A stretch of 13,389 nt of DNA from JBCBST01 sp039819115 (GCA_039819115.1 JBCBST010000093.1:1-13389); one strand, 5' to 3'; positions 1-6,634 are shown, numbered from the stretch's first letter. Program-made: numbers and translations. Notes: generated from the letters alone by a model not told the origin.

Positions 1-141
1 GGCTTCATTCTCTAAACTGTCAATTTTAGTGTGATAGTAACGAAGTCCGTTCAGATCCAGGTTCTTGTTGTCCAGCAACCCTGTATAGAGTTCATCAAGT
101 TCATCCAAATCCCTGGAAAAATCAGGAAAACTAACAGATAC
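1..141 (-). pseudogene. Middle part of a SIMPL-domain (DUF541) gene, inverted fragment
   Basis: Read on the minus strand, about 141 down to 1 gives an open frame containing VSVSFPDFSRDLDEL, LLDNKNLDLNGLRYY and KIDSLENEA, leaving the window at base 1. This is the pattern of the middle of a SIMPL domain: the strand before a D-rich helix, then the 'nG(l/i)xYyhs' strand, then a glutamate-rich helix. SIMPL proteins (E. coli YggE, DUF541) are usually envelope or periplasmic proteins of unclear role. The fragment points away from the C-terminal fragment that begins at about base 140 on the opposite strand, and it should normally precede that fragment in one gene. The frame stays open upstream to about 217, but the residues beyond about 141 no longer look like SIMPL. 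Family assignment is from motif recall, so moderate confidence. Confidence 0.5.
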
Positions 142-352
142 CCTTCTGGACCGTTTACCTGAGACTAAAAAGGAAATCCTCCATATCGGGAACACCCGGA
201 TTTCTTCCAGCGTACCTCAACGAAATGAGTCCGGAATTCAGGCGGAGTTAGAAATGCCTGATATGATGAGTGCAAAAAACAATTCCATTGCTGTAAATAA
301 AGGAACCATTAAAGTGACGGCAACACTATATGTTGAGTATAAAATCTGGTAG
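140..352 (+). pseudogene. C-terminal part of a SIMPL-domain (DUF541) gene
   Basis: The plus-strand frame ending at the TAG at 350-352 reads LLDRLPETKKEILHIGNT, then an MPDMMSA stretch, and finishes GTIKVTATLYVEYKIW. The ending matches the final beta-strands of SIMPL domains (a G-x-(I/V)-x-V-x-A-x-(V/L) pattern), and the first part matches the helix and strand that precede it. No start codon or N-terminal half lies in this orientation: the frame has stops at 32-40 and 86-88, and the expected upstream part lies inverted at 1-141. The stop sits 7 bp from the 3' end of convergent murI. As it stands this is a 5'-truncated gene; whether truncated in the cell or only in the assembly cannot be told from the window. 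Confidence 0.5.
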
Positions 353-359
353 AATGTGT

Positions 360-1181
360 TCAATCCAGCCGTTCTTCTTCTAAACTCACCACTTCTACAT
401 GCTGGAGGGGTTGTCCTAGAAAGCGCTCGGCCAGTTCCTGGAACCGCTGAGGGCGATCGGTGACAAAACAGCGTAAACTCCCCTCCCCTTTATGTAAGGC
501 TTCCTGGTCCTGAAGCAACGTTTTTGCAGATTGTGCAATAGATTCGGCAGAGTCGATAATGGAAACGGAGTTACCGTTAAACCATCGGGCTATTTCATCC
601 TTGAATAGCGGATAATGGGTACACCCGAGGATCAGCGAATCGATGGGATGTTCCTTAAACACCGTGAGGTATTCATCCAGAGTCAGGCGTGCAATGCGGT
701 TATCCAGCCACCCCTCTTCTGCAAGAGGCACCAGTAAAGGGCAAGCCTGTTGTACCACTTCAACCGTTTCATCTTTTTCGTGGATGGCCTGGACATACGC
801 CCGGGAATGAACCGTTGCCAGCGTTCCGATTACCCCTACCTGCTGATGTGTGGCATTCCGGAATACGGCCTCAGTACCCGAGGTAATCACATCCAGCACG
901 GGAATATGACCGGCACGCTCTATGATTTGCTGTTTGGCCGAAGCCGAAACGGTGTTGCAGGCAATCAGGATCATCTTTACCTGCTGCTGAATTAAAAAAT
1001 CGGTGATTTGAAGCGCGTATTTGGCTACCATTTCCTCCGATTTAATCCCATAGGGAACACGGGCCGTATCCCCCACATATACAATATGCTCATCGGGTAA
1101 CGTTTCCATGACGGCTTTGGCCACGGTTAGTCCGCCAATACCGGAATCAAAAATGCCAATCGGTTGGTTTGGGCTGATCAA
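360..1181 (-). CDS. murI: Glutamate racemase
   Basis: Interconverts L- and D-glutamate in the cytoplasm, supplying D-Glu for peptidoglycan. The 273-residue product has the normal family length and all signature blocks: GIFDSGIGGLTV at residues 9-20 with catalytic-pocket Asp12, GDTARVPYG at 37-45, the first catalytic cysteine in IACNTVSA (Cys75), and the second in GCTHYPL (Cys187). The two-cysteine, cofactor-independent mechanism is known for the family. The chosen start is TTG (1179-1181), which puts the first conserved block at residue 8, as is normal; a weak AGG lies about 16 nt upstream and no ATG is better placed. The gene is convergent with the SIMPL remnant and divergent from the TonB receptor gene. 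Function is secure; the start is less so. Confidence 0.95.
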   Translation of the reverse strand: MISPNQPIGIFDSGIGGLTVAKAVMETLPDEHIVYVGDTARVPYGIKSEEMVAKYALQITDFLIQQQVKMILIACNTVSASAKQQIIERAGHIPVLDVITSGTEAVFRNATHQQVGVIGTLATVHSRAYVQAIHEKDETVEVVQQACPLLVPLAEEGWLDNRIARLTLDEYLTVFKEHPIDSLILGCTHYPLFKDEIARWFNGNSVSIIDSAESIAQSAKTLLQDQEALHKGEGSLRCFVTDRPQRFQELAERFLGQPLQHVEVVSLEEERLD

Positions 1182-1195
1182 AATATCGTAAGTTC

Positions 1196-1203
1196 TACCT
1201 TTG
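1196..1203 (+). promoter_or_regulatory. Candidate FCB-type -7 box for the TonB receptor gene
   Basis: TACCTTTG fits the Bacteroidetes -7 consensus TAnnTTTG exactly. Transcription would begin near 1210, leaving a leader of about 70 nt that carries the 9-bp dyad. No TTG lies at the ideal upstream distance (the nearest, 1169-1171, leaves a 24-bp spacer), so this is tentative. Confidence 0.3.
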
Positions 1204-1212
1204 TTTAACTCG

Positions 1213-1248
1213 GAGTATCATCAGGAATATCTCCCCGGAATGATACTC
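1213..1248. promoter_or_regulatory. Perfect 9-bp inverted repeat upstream of TonB receptor gene
   Basis: GAGTATCAT at 1213-1221 and ATGATACTC at 1240-1248 are exact reverse complements separated by 18 bp, ending 31 bp before the receptor start codon. It may be a hairpin in the receptor mRNA leader or an operator for a dimeric regulator in the murI/receptor divergent spacer. It does not sit after a gene end and lacks a T-tract, so it is not a typical terminator. Confidence 0.5.
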
Positions 1249-1279
1249 AAAATGAACGGTAACGTTCCTTCTACAGCGC

Positions 1280-3352
1280 ATGAATATACGGCTTTTACTC
1301 GTTGGGATATGCTTCTTTCCCATGTTTGCTTTTGCCCAAACCAGCGAACCGGATACGCTGGAGTCCACTCTGGAAGAAATCACCGTAGTGGGCTTTCAGG
1401 GCAATCGTCCCCTTTCCGAAACACCCGGATCTATTGCTTTTGTTTCTGCGGAACAGATTTCAGCCTTCGATCAAACTTCACTGGTACATGCCTTTAATAG
1501 TGTACCCGGCATGCGTATGGAAGAACGGGCGCCGGGTAGTTATCGCATCGCGATACGTGGAAGTGCTCTTCGATCTCCGTTTGGAGTCCGGAATGTGAAG
1601 GTGTATTGGAATGGTATTCCCTTCACCGAACCTACGGGTTCCACTTTTCTGAATTTACTGGGAACCCAGCACGTACGTTCAACCGAAGTGATTCGTGGAC
1701 CCACGGGAAGTGTATACGGCGCAGGAAACGGGGGTACCTTGCTTATGGATAGTTTTGAATCGGATGCCGATTGGCTGGCTCAAACCTCCGTATCCACGGG
1801 TAGCTTTGGGCTGCAAAGCCTTGCCGGACGATACATCAGCCGGCTGGACGGGGGTGAAATCCAGTATGGATATCAGAATCAACAATCGGATGGGTTTCGC
1901 GACCAGGCTTTCCTGAACCGGGAGACGGTAGAAACCCATGGACGGTTCACCGCTTCCCGAAACAGCGTTGTCTCTTTCAACCTGCTGTATTCCAATTTAA
2001 ACTACGGCATCCCCGGTGGATTAACAGCCGAACAATTTCGGGAGAACCCCCAACAGGCCCGGGCAGGGAGCGAACGACAGAATTCCAGTATCCGCCATGA
2101 GTCCCTGCACGTCGGAGCCAGCATAGATTACCGGTTCTGGAACCTGATCAACGTGGAAAGCGTCTTATTTGGAAGCTTCAGCGATTTTGAAAATCCGTTT
2201 CTCTTCGACTATAAACGAGACAGCCGTAAAAGCGGAGGAATACGAACCGTGGGAACTCTGAACACCGAGGTATTCGATATGCCGGTTTCCCTGCGGGGTG
2301 GTTCTGAATTCCAGCTAGGACAAACCGCTGCACGTAATTTTGAGAATAATGATGGGGTATCGGGTGCGCTGAATTTTGATGATGATCTGAGAACATATAG
2401 CCTGCTTTATTTTGCAACAGCTGATATAGATTTATCAGACCGGGTTTTTCTGACCGCAGGATTAAGCTACAACTCACTCCGGTACGACATCGACCGGTTG
2501 GTGACGTTTGTGGAGGATGATGTACCCGGGAACTTCCAGACGGACTTCGATACCCAGTTCGTTCCACGGATTGGGCTGGCGTGGAAACTGGACGAGACGC
2601 ATACCCTCCATGCCAGCATCAGCCAGGGGTTTTCACCTCCCACGATTGAAGAAGTTCGCACCAATGAAGGGAGCATCAACCTGGACCTGGCTGCCGAACG
2701 GGGAACCAGCTGGGAGGTTGGAATACGTGGCAATATTCCAGATAATCGCTTTTCCTACGATTTAGCCTTGTTTTATTACAGGCTGAATGATGCCATCATC
2801 CAATTGGAAACAGAACGGGGCACGGATGTATTCCGAAATGCTGGTGGCACCGATCAGTTCGGGCTGGAGCTGGGAACACAATTCGCATTATGGCAGGACA
2901 CCGAACACTGGCTCACGCAGGTTAACCTTCAAAACGCCTTCACGTTCTATTATTTCCGATTTGATGACTACCAGACCGCTGACGCCGATTTTTCCGGGAA
3001 TGACCTGACCGGGGTACCTCCTCTTACTTCCTTTACCCAACTTCTTTTCCAAACCCGGAGCGGGATATTTGGAACTGTGTCGCACTACTACTCGGATGCT
3101 ATTCCTCTTAACGATGCCAACACGGTGTCTTCCGACCCCTTTCATGTGGTTAAAACGAAACTGGGTATACGACGTGTGATCCGGGGTGTGGTTGGGGTTG
3201 AAGCCTTCTGGACTCTGGATAATGTGCTGAACGAAGACTACAGCCTGGGCTTCGATATCAACCCATTCGGGGAACGGTATTTCCAGCCTGCTCCTCAGCG
3301 TAACTACACCATCGGGATTACACTTGATCTGAGGATTAAAACGCCTTCGTAA
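1280..3352 (+). CDS. TonB-dependent outer-membrane receptor
   Basis: An outer-membrane gated channel that imports a scarce ligand (ferric siderophore, cobalamin or similar) using TonB energy. The 690-residue protein starts with a clear signal peptide, cleaved after Ala19 (AFA|QTSE). A TonB-box-like EITVVG lies at residues 33-38, then a plug domain to about residue 150 with typical blocks such as VPGMRMEER, RIAIRGSALRSPFG and EVIRGPTGSVYG. The remainder is a barrel of alternating strands, including GFSPPTIEEV and LDNVLNEDY. It lacks the N-terminal carboxypeptidase-like and SusC features, so it belongs with classical siderophore/FecA-like receptors rather than glycan importers. The protein ends ITLDLRIKTPS without the terminal aromatic residue usual in barrels. 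No ligand-specific neighbour is visible, so the substrate is unknown. The leader carries a 9-bp dyad that could serve regulation. Confidence 0.92.
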   Translation: MNIRLLLVGICFFPMFAFAQTSEPDTLESTLEEITVVGFQGNRPLSETPGSIAFVSAEQISAFDQTSLVHAFNSVPGMRMEERAPGSYRIAIRGSALRSPFGVRNVKVYWNGIPFTEPTGSTFLNLLGTQHVRSTEVIRGPTGSVYGAGNGGTLLMDSFESDADWLAQTSVSTGSFGLQSLAGRYISRLDGGEIQYGYQNQQSDGFRDQAFLNRETVETHGRFTASRNSVVSFNLLYSNLNYGIPGGLTAEQFRENPQQARAGSERQNSSIRHESLHVGASIDYRFWNLINVESVLFGSFSDFENPFLFDYKRDSRKSGGIRTVGTLNTEVFDMPVSLRGGSEFQLGQTAARNFENNDGVSGALNFDDDLRTYSLLYFATADIDLSDRVFLTAGLSYNSLRYDIDRLVTFVEDDVPGNFQTDFDTQFVPRIGLAWKLDETHTLHASISQGFSPPTIEEVRTNEGSINLDLAAERGTSWEVGIRGNIPDNRFSYDLALFYYRLNDAIIQLETERGTDVFRNAGGTDQFGLELGTQFALWQDTEHWLTQVNLQNAFTFYYFRFDDYQTADADFSGNDLTGVPPLTSFTQLLFQTRSGIFGTVSHYYSDAIPLNDANTVSSDPFHVVKTKLGIRRVIRGVVGVEAFWTLDNVLNEDYSLGFDINPFGERYFQPAPQRNYTIGITLDLRIKTPS

Positions 3353-3414
3353 ATCAGTTGTCGAAACTCAGATCAGAAGGATAATGTAATCGATTTCGTA
3401 AGGAGTAGAATAGC

Positions 3415-3489
3415 TTAATTTAAGTTTACCCCCATCCGGTCACACTCTTCCATTTTTTTGAGGATGAATACCCGATCCGGTTCGAAATC
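3415..3489 (-). pseudogene. Remnant of the 3' end of an ECF42 sigma-factor gene
   Basis: On the minus strand this stretch encodes DFEPDRVFILKKMEECDRMG followed by VNLN and a TAA stop at 3415-3417. The first 20 residues and the next V are identical to the C-terminus of the intact sigma factor at 4155-5432, whose own tail then ends MRRN. No further similarity continues upstream of 3489, so only about the last 25 codons are present. It lies just beyond the toxin-antitoxin pair, in the same orientation as the intact gene. This is best read as the original or alternative 3' end of the sigma gene, displaced when the cassette entered. A 29-codon frame beginning at the ATG at 3502-3504 is open here but probably only accidental. 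Confidence 0.8.
3428..3489. repeat. 62-bp direct repeat, left copy
   Basis: Matches 4171-4232 at 59 of 62 positions in direct orientation; the copies are 743 bp apart and enclose higBA. The three mismatches are all third-codon-position, synonymous changes in the sigma-factor frame (Phe TTC/TTT, Glu GAA/GAG, Cys TGT/TGC). Confidence 0.92.
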
Positions 3490-3505
3490 ATGCTTATAGT
3501 ACATT

Positions 3506-3549
3506 GTATCCGGGATCAAATTGCATGGATACCGTTAATCCATTAACTT
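3506..3549 (+). promoter_or_regulatory. Candidate higBA promoter and operator dyads
   Basis: Two dyads lie directly before higB: GTATCC (3506-3511) with GGATAC (3527-3532), and the near-perfect palindrome TTAATCCATTAA (3535-3546). TTGCAT (3521-3526) and TAACTT (3544-3549) are separated by 17 bp and resemble -35 and -10 boxes, overlapping both dyads. This fits operator sites for autorepression by the HigA protein, which is the known mode for this family. The -10-like box is only 5 bp from the ATG, so the mRNA would be leaderless or the promoter lies elsewhere. Confidence 0.4.
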
Positions 3550-3554
3550 AGCGC

Positions 3555-3845
3555 ATGATTAGATCATTTGGAGATAAAGCTACTTCCGATTTATACAATG
3601 GGATATCAAGTAGTAAGGTCAGAAAATTGCCTCTTCAAATTCGTGATTCAGCCATTTACAAATTGGATGTTTTGAATGCTGCTGTGTCGTTAGATGATTT
3701 GCGATCACCTCCTGGCAACAGACTGGAAGCCTTAAAAGGTGATTATGCTGGGTTTTATAGCATCAGAATAAACATTCAATGGAGAATCATATTTAAATGG
3801 CAAGATTCTGCAGCAGTGGATGTTTCAATTATAGATTACCATTAA
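3555..3845 (+). CDS. higB: HigB-family toxin (RelE-like mRNA interferase)
   Basis: A 96-residue protein of the HigB/RelE fold, the toxin half of a type II system; family members cut mRNA in association with the ribosome. Diagnostic stretches are IRSFGDKATSDLYNG at the N-terminus, KLPLQIRDSAIYKLDVLNAA in the middle, and the C-terminal strands LRSPPGNRLEALKGD, YSIRINIQWRIIF and VSIIDYH. Length and motif order match the compact HigB group that is encoded ahead of its antitoxin. No Shine-Dalgarno sequence precedes the ATG. The antitoxin gene follows after 15 bp in the same direction. No truncation or frameshift is visible, so the toxin is probably intact; activity is inferred from the family. Confidence 0.92.
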   Translation: MIRSFGDKATSDLYNGISSSKVRKLPLQIRDSAIYKLDVLNAAVSLDDLRSPPGNRLEALKGDYAGFYSIRINIQWRIIFKWQDSAAVDVSIIDYH

Positions 3846-3860
3846 AACAGAAAGCAATAC

Positions 3861-4151
3861 ATGATTCCTCAACACCGAGTAAGCACACATCCAGGCAGAA
3901 TTCTTCTCAAAGAGTATCTCGAACCTATGAATCTGTCTCAAAAAGAATTAGCCGATCATTTAGGAGTTCCTATTCAGCGGATTAATGAAATCATTCGGGG
4001 TAAAAGGGGTATATCTTCTGATACTGCTTGGTTGCTATCTAAGGCTTTTACAACATCACCGGAGTTTTGGCTTAATCTTCAGGCTATGTACGACCTTTCT
4101 TCTCACCGTCCTATTAAAGAGATTAAACCGTTAACCCGAGTCGGTATATAA
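3861..4151 (+). CDS. higA: HigA-family antitoxin (XRE helix-turn-helix)
   Basis: A 96-residue antitoxin expected to bind HigB and repress the higBA promoter. It has the typical HigA/VapI opening (HPGRILLKEYLEPMNLSQKE) followed by an XRE-type helix-turn-helix around residues 24-60 (ELADHLGVPIQRINEIIRGK). The family motif SPEFWLNLQAMYDL lies near residues 68-81. It is the second gene of a toxin-first operon, 15 bp after higB. Its stop lies 3 bp from the stop of the convergent sigma-factor gene, and no terminator is visible between them, so transcripts from the two sides may overlap. Likely autoregulated through the dyads before higB. Confidence 0.92.
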   Translation: MIPQHRVSTHPGRILLKEYLEPMNLSQKELADHLGVPIQRINEIIRGKRGISSDTAWLLSKAFTTSPEFWLNLQAMYDLSSHRPIKEIKPLTRVGI

Positions 4152-4154
4152 CCC

Positions 4155-5432
4155 TCAATTCCTTCTCATCACCCCCATCCGGTCGCACTCCTCCATTTTT
4201 TTGAGGATAAATACCCGATCCGGTTCGAAATCGGCTAAATCATATGCCACCTGGTACCATGCTTTTGCTTTCCCATACTGCTCCTCATTCATGAGTAGCC
4301 GTGCTTTTGCGGCATGAATTAAAAAGAGTCGATCTTTGGGTAACTCATCGATTAAGTCTTCCAGCGCTGAAAGTCCCTGTTTTGCCCCCAGATGCATACC
4401 GGTGGCAATGGCTTTATTCAGTTTCACCATGGGGGAAGCGTTCAGCTCTGCCAGTTTCTGGTAGCAGAGTTCAATCGTCGCCCAGTCCGTTTCCTCGTAG
4501 GATGCGGCTGCACAATGCACCGATGCAATTACTGCCTCGAGGTAGTACGCCGATCGGACCCGCGCACTCCCGGCTGCCCTCAAAAAATAGAATCCGGCTT
4601 TCAACAGATCCTGATCCCACTTACACCGGTCCTGAAACTCCAGTTCTATCATCCCTCCTTCTTCATCCAACCGGGCAGGAAAGCGAGCCATACCAAAATA
4701 CATTACAGAAAGAATGGCATTTACATCAGACTGTAGTTCACCGGAAAAGGGCTTCATTAGCAGCATCAGACGAACTGACTCGTAACATAAATCCTCAGAT
4801 ATGACCTGTTCACCAATGCTCCGCTTATATCCTTCATTAAACATGAGGTACAATACCTGGATGGCATTGGGCATGCGTTCAGTCACCTGCTGTTTCAACG
4901 GAATGCGGATGGCATCGGGATTAGCCTGGATATGCTTTTTAGCACGGAAAACGGCCTTCTTTACCGCATCCGGCTTCATCAGTAAAGCTTTGGCTATCTC
5001 GGTATCGCTGAAACCGGACAGCATTTTGAGGGTAAGCATAATCCTGGACTTCGGAGGTAGCTCCGGTGTACAGCAGGAAAGCAGCACCCTCAACTGGCTG
5101 TCTTGTATCTGGTGATCAAGGAACAGTTCTTCCACTTCTTCTGTACCCAGGCTTACACCGTGTTCCGATAAAGGCTGACGTTTAGATCCTCTTTTAAGTT
5201 GATTGAGTAGCTTATTCTTTGCCACCAGCATCAGCCAGGCTTCCGGATTTTCTGGTTCGCCGTTCATTCCCCACACCTTCAACGCGGTCAGGAAGGTATC
5301 CTGCACCATATCTTCAATCAGCTCCAGGTTTTGGAAGCCGTAAATGCGGGATAAAACGGCTGTCATCTTTCCCGACTGGCTGCGGAAAAGATGGTCAACC
5401 GTTTGTTGGGTCATTGAACCAGAAGTGTTCAC
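4155..5432 (-). CDS. ECF42-type RNA polymerase sigma factor with C-terminal TPR-like domain
   Basis: A 425-residue extracytoplasmic-function sigma factor of the COG4941/ECF42 group. Region 2 spans about residues 13-80 (IEDMVQDTFLTALKVW, then NPEAWLMLVAKNKLLNQLKR). Region 4 is near 130-170 (GFSDTEIAKALLMKPDAVKK). A long C-terminal extension begins with the group hallmark LYLMFNEGYKRS and continues with TPR-like helices (LNKAIATGMHLG, KARLLMNEEQYGKAKAWYQ). In this group the extension is reported to take the place of an anti-sigma partner. The GTG start overlaps the upstream DGPF gene stop as GTGA, implying translational coupling; Met7 (ATG at 5412-5414) is an alternative. Co-occurrence with a DGPF gene is the known hallmark. 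Its last codons are duplicated at 3415-3489 beyond higBA, so the present C-terminus (VMRRN) may not be the ancestral one. Confidence 0.93.
   Translation of the reverse strand: MNTSGSMTQQTVDHLFRSQSGKMTAVLSRIYGFQNLELIEDMVQDTFLTALKVWGMNGEPENPEAWLMLVAKNKLLNQLKRGSKRQPLSEHGVSLGTEEVEELFLDHQIQDSQLRVLLSCCTPELPPKSRIMLTLKMLSGFSDTEIAKALLMKPDAVKKAVFRAKKHIQANPDAIRIPLKQQVTERMPNAIQVLYLMFNEGYKRSIGEQVISEDLCYESVRLMLLMKPFSGELQSDVNAILSVMYFGMARFPARLDEEGGMIELEFQDRCKWDQDLLKAGFYFLRAAGSARVRSAYYLEAVIASVHCAAASYEETDWATIELCYQKLAELNASPMVKLNKAIATGMHLGAKQGLSALEDLIDELPKDRLFLIHAAKARLLMNEEQYGKAKAWYQVAYDLADFEPDRVFILKKMEECDRMGVMRRN
4171..4232. repeat. 62-bp direct repeat, right copy
   Basis: Right-hand copy of the repeat at 3428-3489, lying within the 3' end of the intact sigma-factor gene. 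Identity stops at its inner edge immediately before the final codons and at its outer edge within the Asp-Phe-Glu-Pro codons. It marks the possible right end of the higBA cassette. Confidence 0.92.
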
Positions 5433-5779
5433 CAGTCCATATTTTCAAAATCCATAACAGGACGGATTTCAAGTCCCCCACCCAGGCGTAACGTCGGGCA
5501 GCCTTTAGCTAATTCGGTAGCTTCCTCCAGGTCTTTAGCCTGTAGCATGTAAAACCCGCCTATGATTTCTTTCGACTCAATAAAGGGGCCATCTGAAACC
5601 ACGTGCTGAGCACCACGGATGCTTCTTGACGATTCCTGAAGAGCTTCTCCACCCACGTAGTGATCCCCGAGTTCTTCAATCCATTGACCATGCAACGCCA
5701 CCTCTTCCTGCATATCCTGTGGAGATGAATTGGCGTACATATCTTCGTGGTCAAAGAGTAGAATTAGATATTTATTCAT
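5429..5779 (-). CDS. DGPF/YCII-related protein, partner of ECF42 sigma factor
   Basis: A 116-residue YCII-like (YCGL/PhnB-style 'DGPF') protein. The family-naming motif is present as SDGPFIESKEIIGGFYML (DGPF at residues 63-66). It is preceded by the usual MNKYLILL start strand and followed by AKGCPTLRLGGGLEIRPV, all typical of this group. The biochemical function of DGPF proteins is not established; a small-ligand or enzyme role related to YCII has been proposed. It lies upstream of and overlaps the ECF42 sigma gene by 4 bp, so the two form one unit. A TAATTTTG on the minus strand (5868-5875) matches the FCB -7 consensus but lacks a well-spaced TTG, so the promoter is only suggested. DGPF genes are frequent targets of their own ECF42 sigma factor. 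Confidence 0.9.
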   Translation of the reverse strand: MNKYLILLFDHEDMYANSSPQDMQEEVALHGQWIEELGDHYVGGEALQESSRSIRGAQHVVSDGPFIESKEIIGGFYMLQAKDLEEATELAKGCPTLRLGGGLEIRPVMDFENMDW

Positions 5780-5934
5780 GATTAGTATCCTATTTTGTTA
5801 AAAGGTTCACCTGTATAACAACTCCCGATTGCATTAGGGGACAATTACTTAAAAACTTTTTTGGATACAAAATTAGAACCCTCTTTATGTATGCCTCCTT
5901 GAATGAATCATGTCCTTTTTGAATTTTATGAAGT

Positions 5935-6579
5935 ATGTATACACCATCATCATTTAAAGAAACCGACCCGAAGACATTATTCGATTTTATAGAAGCGAAC
6001 AGCTTCGGAATACTGTTCAGTCAGCACGGGGATCGGGCAGAAGCCACCCACCTCCCATTTTTGGTTGATCGGAACCGGGATAAACAAGGCGTACTCATTG
6101 CTCATTTTGCGAAGGCTAATAAGCATTGGCGCCGGATCTCCACAGAGCAGGACGTCTTATGCGTGTTTCATGGCATGCACGGTTATATCACCCCGGCCTG
6201 GTATCACGACCGGGTTACCGTACCCACGTGGAATTATGCCTCGGTTCATGTAACGGGTACACCCACTATCATTGATGACCCCGAATGGCTGCGGAAGGCC
6301 GTGGTTCGTCTCACTCATTTTCATGAAGCCCATACGGAAAGCGACTGGGACCTGAGCGAAGGTGAATCTACCATACCTGTTGAATTGAAAGCAATCATCG
6401 GATTAGAAATCGAAATCACGCACATAGAAGGCAAATTCAAGTTTAACCAGAACCGCTCAACTGAGGACCAACATAGCGTTATTGAACACGCAAAACGTCA
6501 TCCGGATGAGCACTATAAGCAGATGGGAGCGTGGATGGGCCAGAATCTGGCGGATAAAAAGGAGACAAACCGGAAGTAA
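5935..6579 (+). CDS. PaiB-like FMN-binding protein
   Basis: A 214-residue member of the PaiB/FMN-binding split-barrel family. Landmarks are the MYTPSSF start, ATHLPFLV (37-44), HFAKANKHW (57-65), GYITPAWY (83-90), VPTWNYASVHVTG (96-108) and the late KFKFNQNRS motif. Bacillus PaiB was described as a negative regulator of sporulation and protease genes, but most members are simply predicted flavin-binding proteins, so a regulatory role here is not shown. The gene is monocistronic by spacing: 155 bp from the divergent DGPF gene and 82 bp before hisE. The ATG at 5935 is chosen because the family begins Met-Tyr-x-Pro. The C-terminal tail (ADKKETNRK) is variable. Confidence 0.9.
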   Translation: MYTPSSFKETDPKTLFDFIEANSFGILFSQHGDRAEATHLPFLVDRNRDKQGVLIAHFAKANKHWRRISTEQDVLCVFHGMHGYITPAWYHDRVTVPTWNYASVHVTGTPTIIDDPEWLRKAVVRLTHFHEAHTESDWDLSEGESTIPVELKAIIGLEIEITHIEGKFKFNQNRSTEDQHSVIEHAKRHPDEHYKQMGAWMGQNLADKKETNRK

Positions 6580-6603
6580 TCCATATTTTTTAATCGATTA
6601 TTT

Positions 6604-6634
6604 TTGAATTGGGACGATAAAAGCCAGAACTTTG
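6604..6634 (+). promoter_or_regulatory. Candidate hisE promoter
   Basis: TTG (6604-6606), a 20-bp spacer, then GAACTTTG (6627-6634), one base off the FCB -7 consensus TAnnTTTG. The start of transcription would fall near 6641, about 20 nt before the hisE ATG. The same TTG-N20 arrangement recurs upstream of paaA. Confidence 0.35.

Larger units (their letters stand above)
3490..4232. mobile_element. 743-bp inserted cassette: higBA plus a sigma-gene 3' end
   Basis: The segment between the left edges of homology breakdown consists of a 65-bp promoter region, higB, higA, and the right copy of the 62-bp repeat. Its coding part is visibly richer in A and T than the flanking genes. It contains no transposase or integrase and no terminal inverted repeats that I could see. 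The layout fits a small unit that entered at the 3' end of the sigma gene and supplied a replacement gene end, as integrative elements do at gene ends, or homologous import from a related strain. The exact boundaries and mechanism are inferred. Confidence 0.55.

Noticed and set aside
1182..1279. Cobalamin or other known riboswitch before the TonB receptor gene
   Set aside because: The 98-bp spacer is too short for a cobalamin riboswitch and I could not find its conserved boxes; only the 9-bp dyad stands out.
2178..2733. Long minus-strand frames opposite the TonB receptor gene
   Set aside because: They are antisense shadows of a clearly coding receptor frame, with no recognisable domain and low-complexity, Ser/Pro/Arg-rich translations.
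3353..3427. Terminator after the TonB receptor gene
   Set aside because: No stable stem with a T-tract is apparent in this stretch.
3415..3504. A 29-codon minus-strand frame starting at ATG 3502-3504 and ending with the duplicated sigma tail
   Set aside because: All but the first five codons come from the duplicated sigma-gene end; no ribosome site is seen and it is better explained as a remnant than as a gene.
3353..4232. Insertion sequence or transposon carrying higBA
   Set aside because: No transposase frame, terminal inverted repeats or short target duplication is visible; the flanking repeats are 62 bp of coding sequence.
4301..4804. 167-codon plus-strand frame opposite the sigma-factor gene
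   Set aside because: Arginine/proline/serine-rich shadow of the intact ECF42 gene; no motif or ribosome site.
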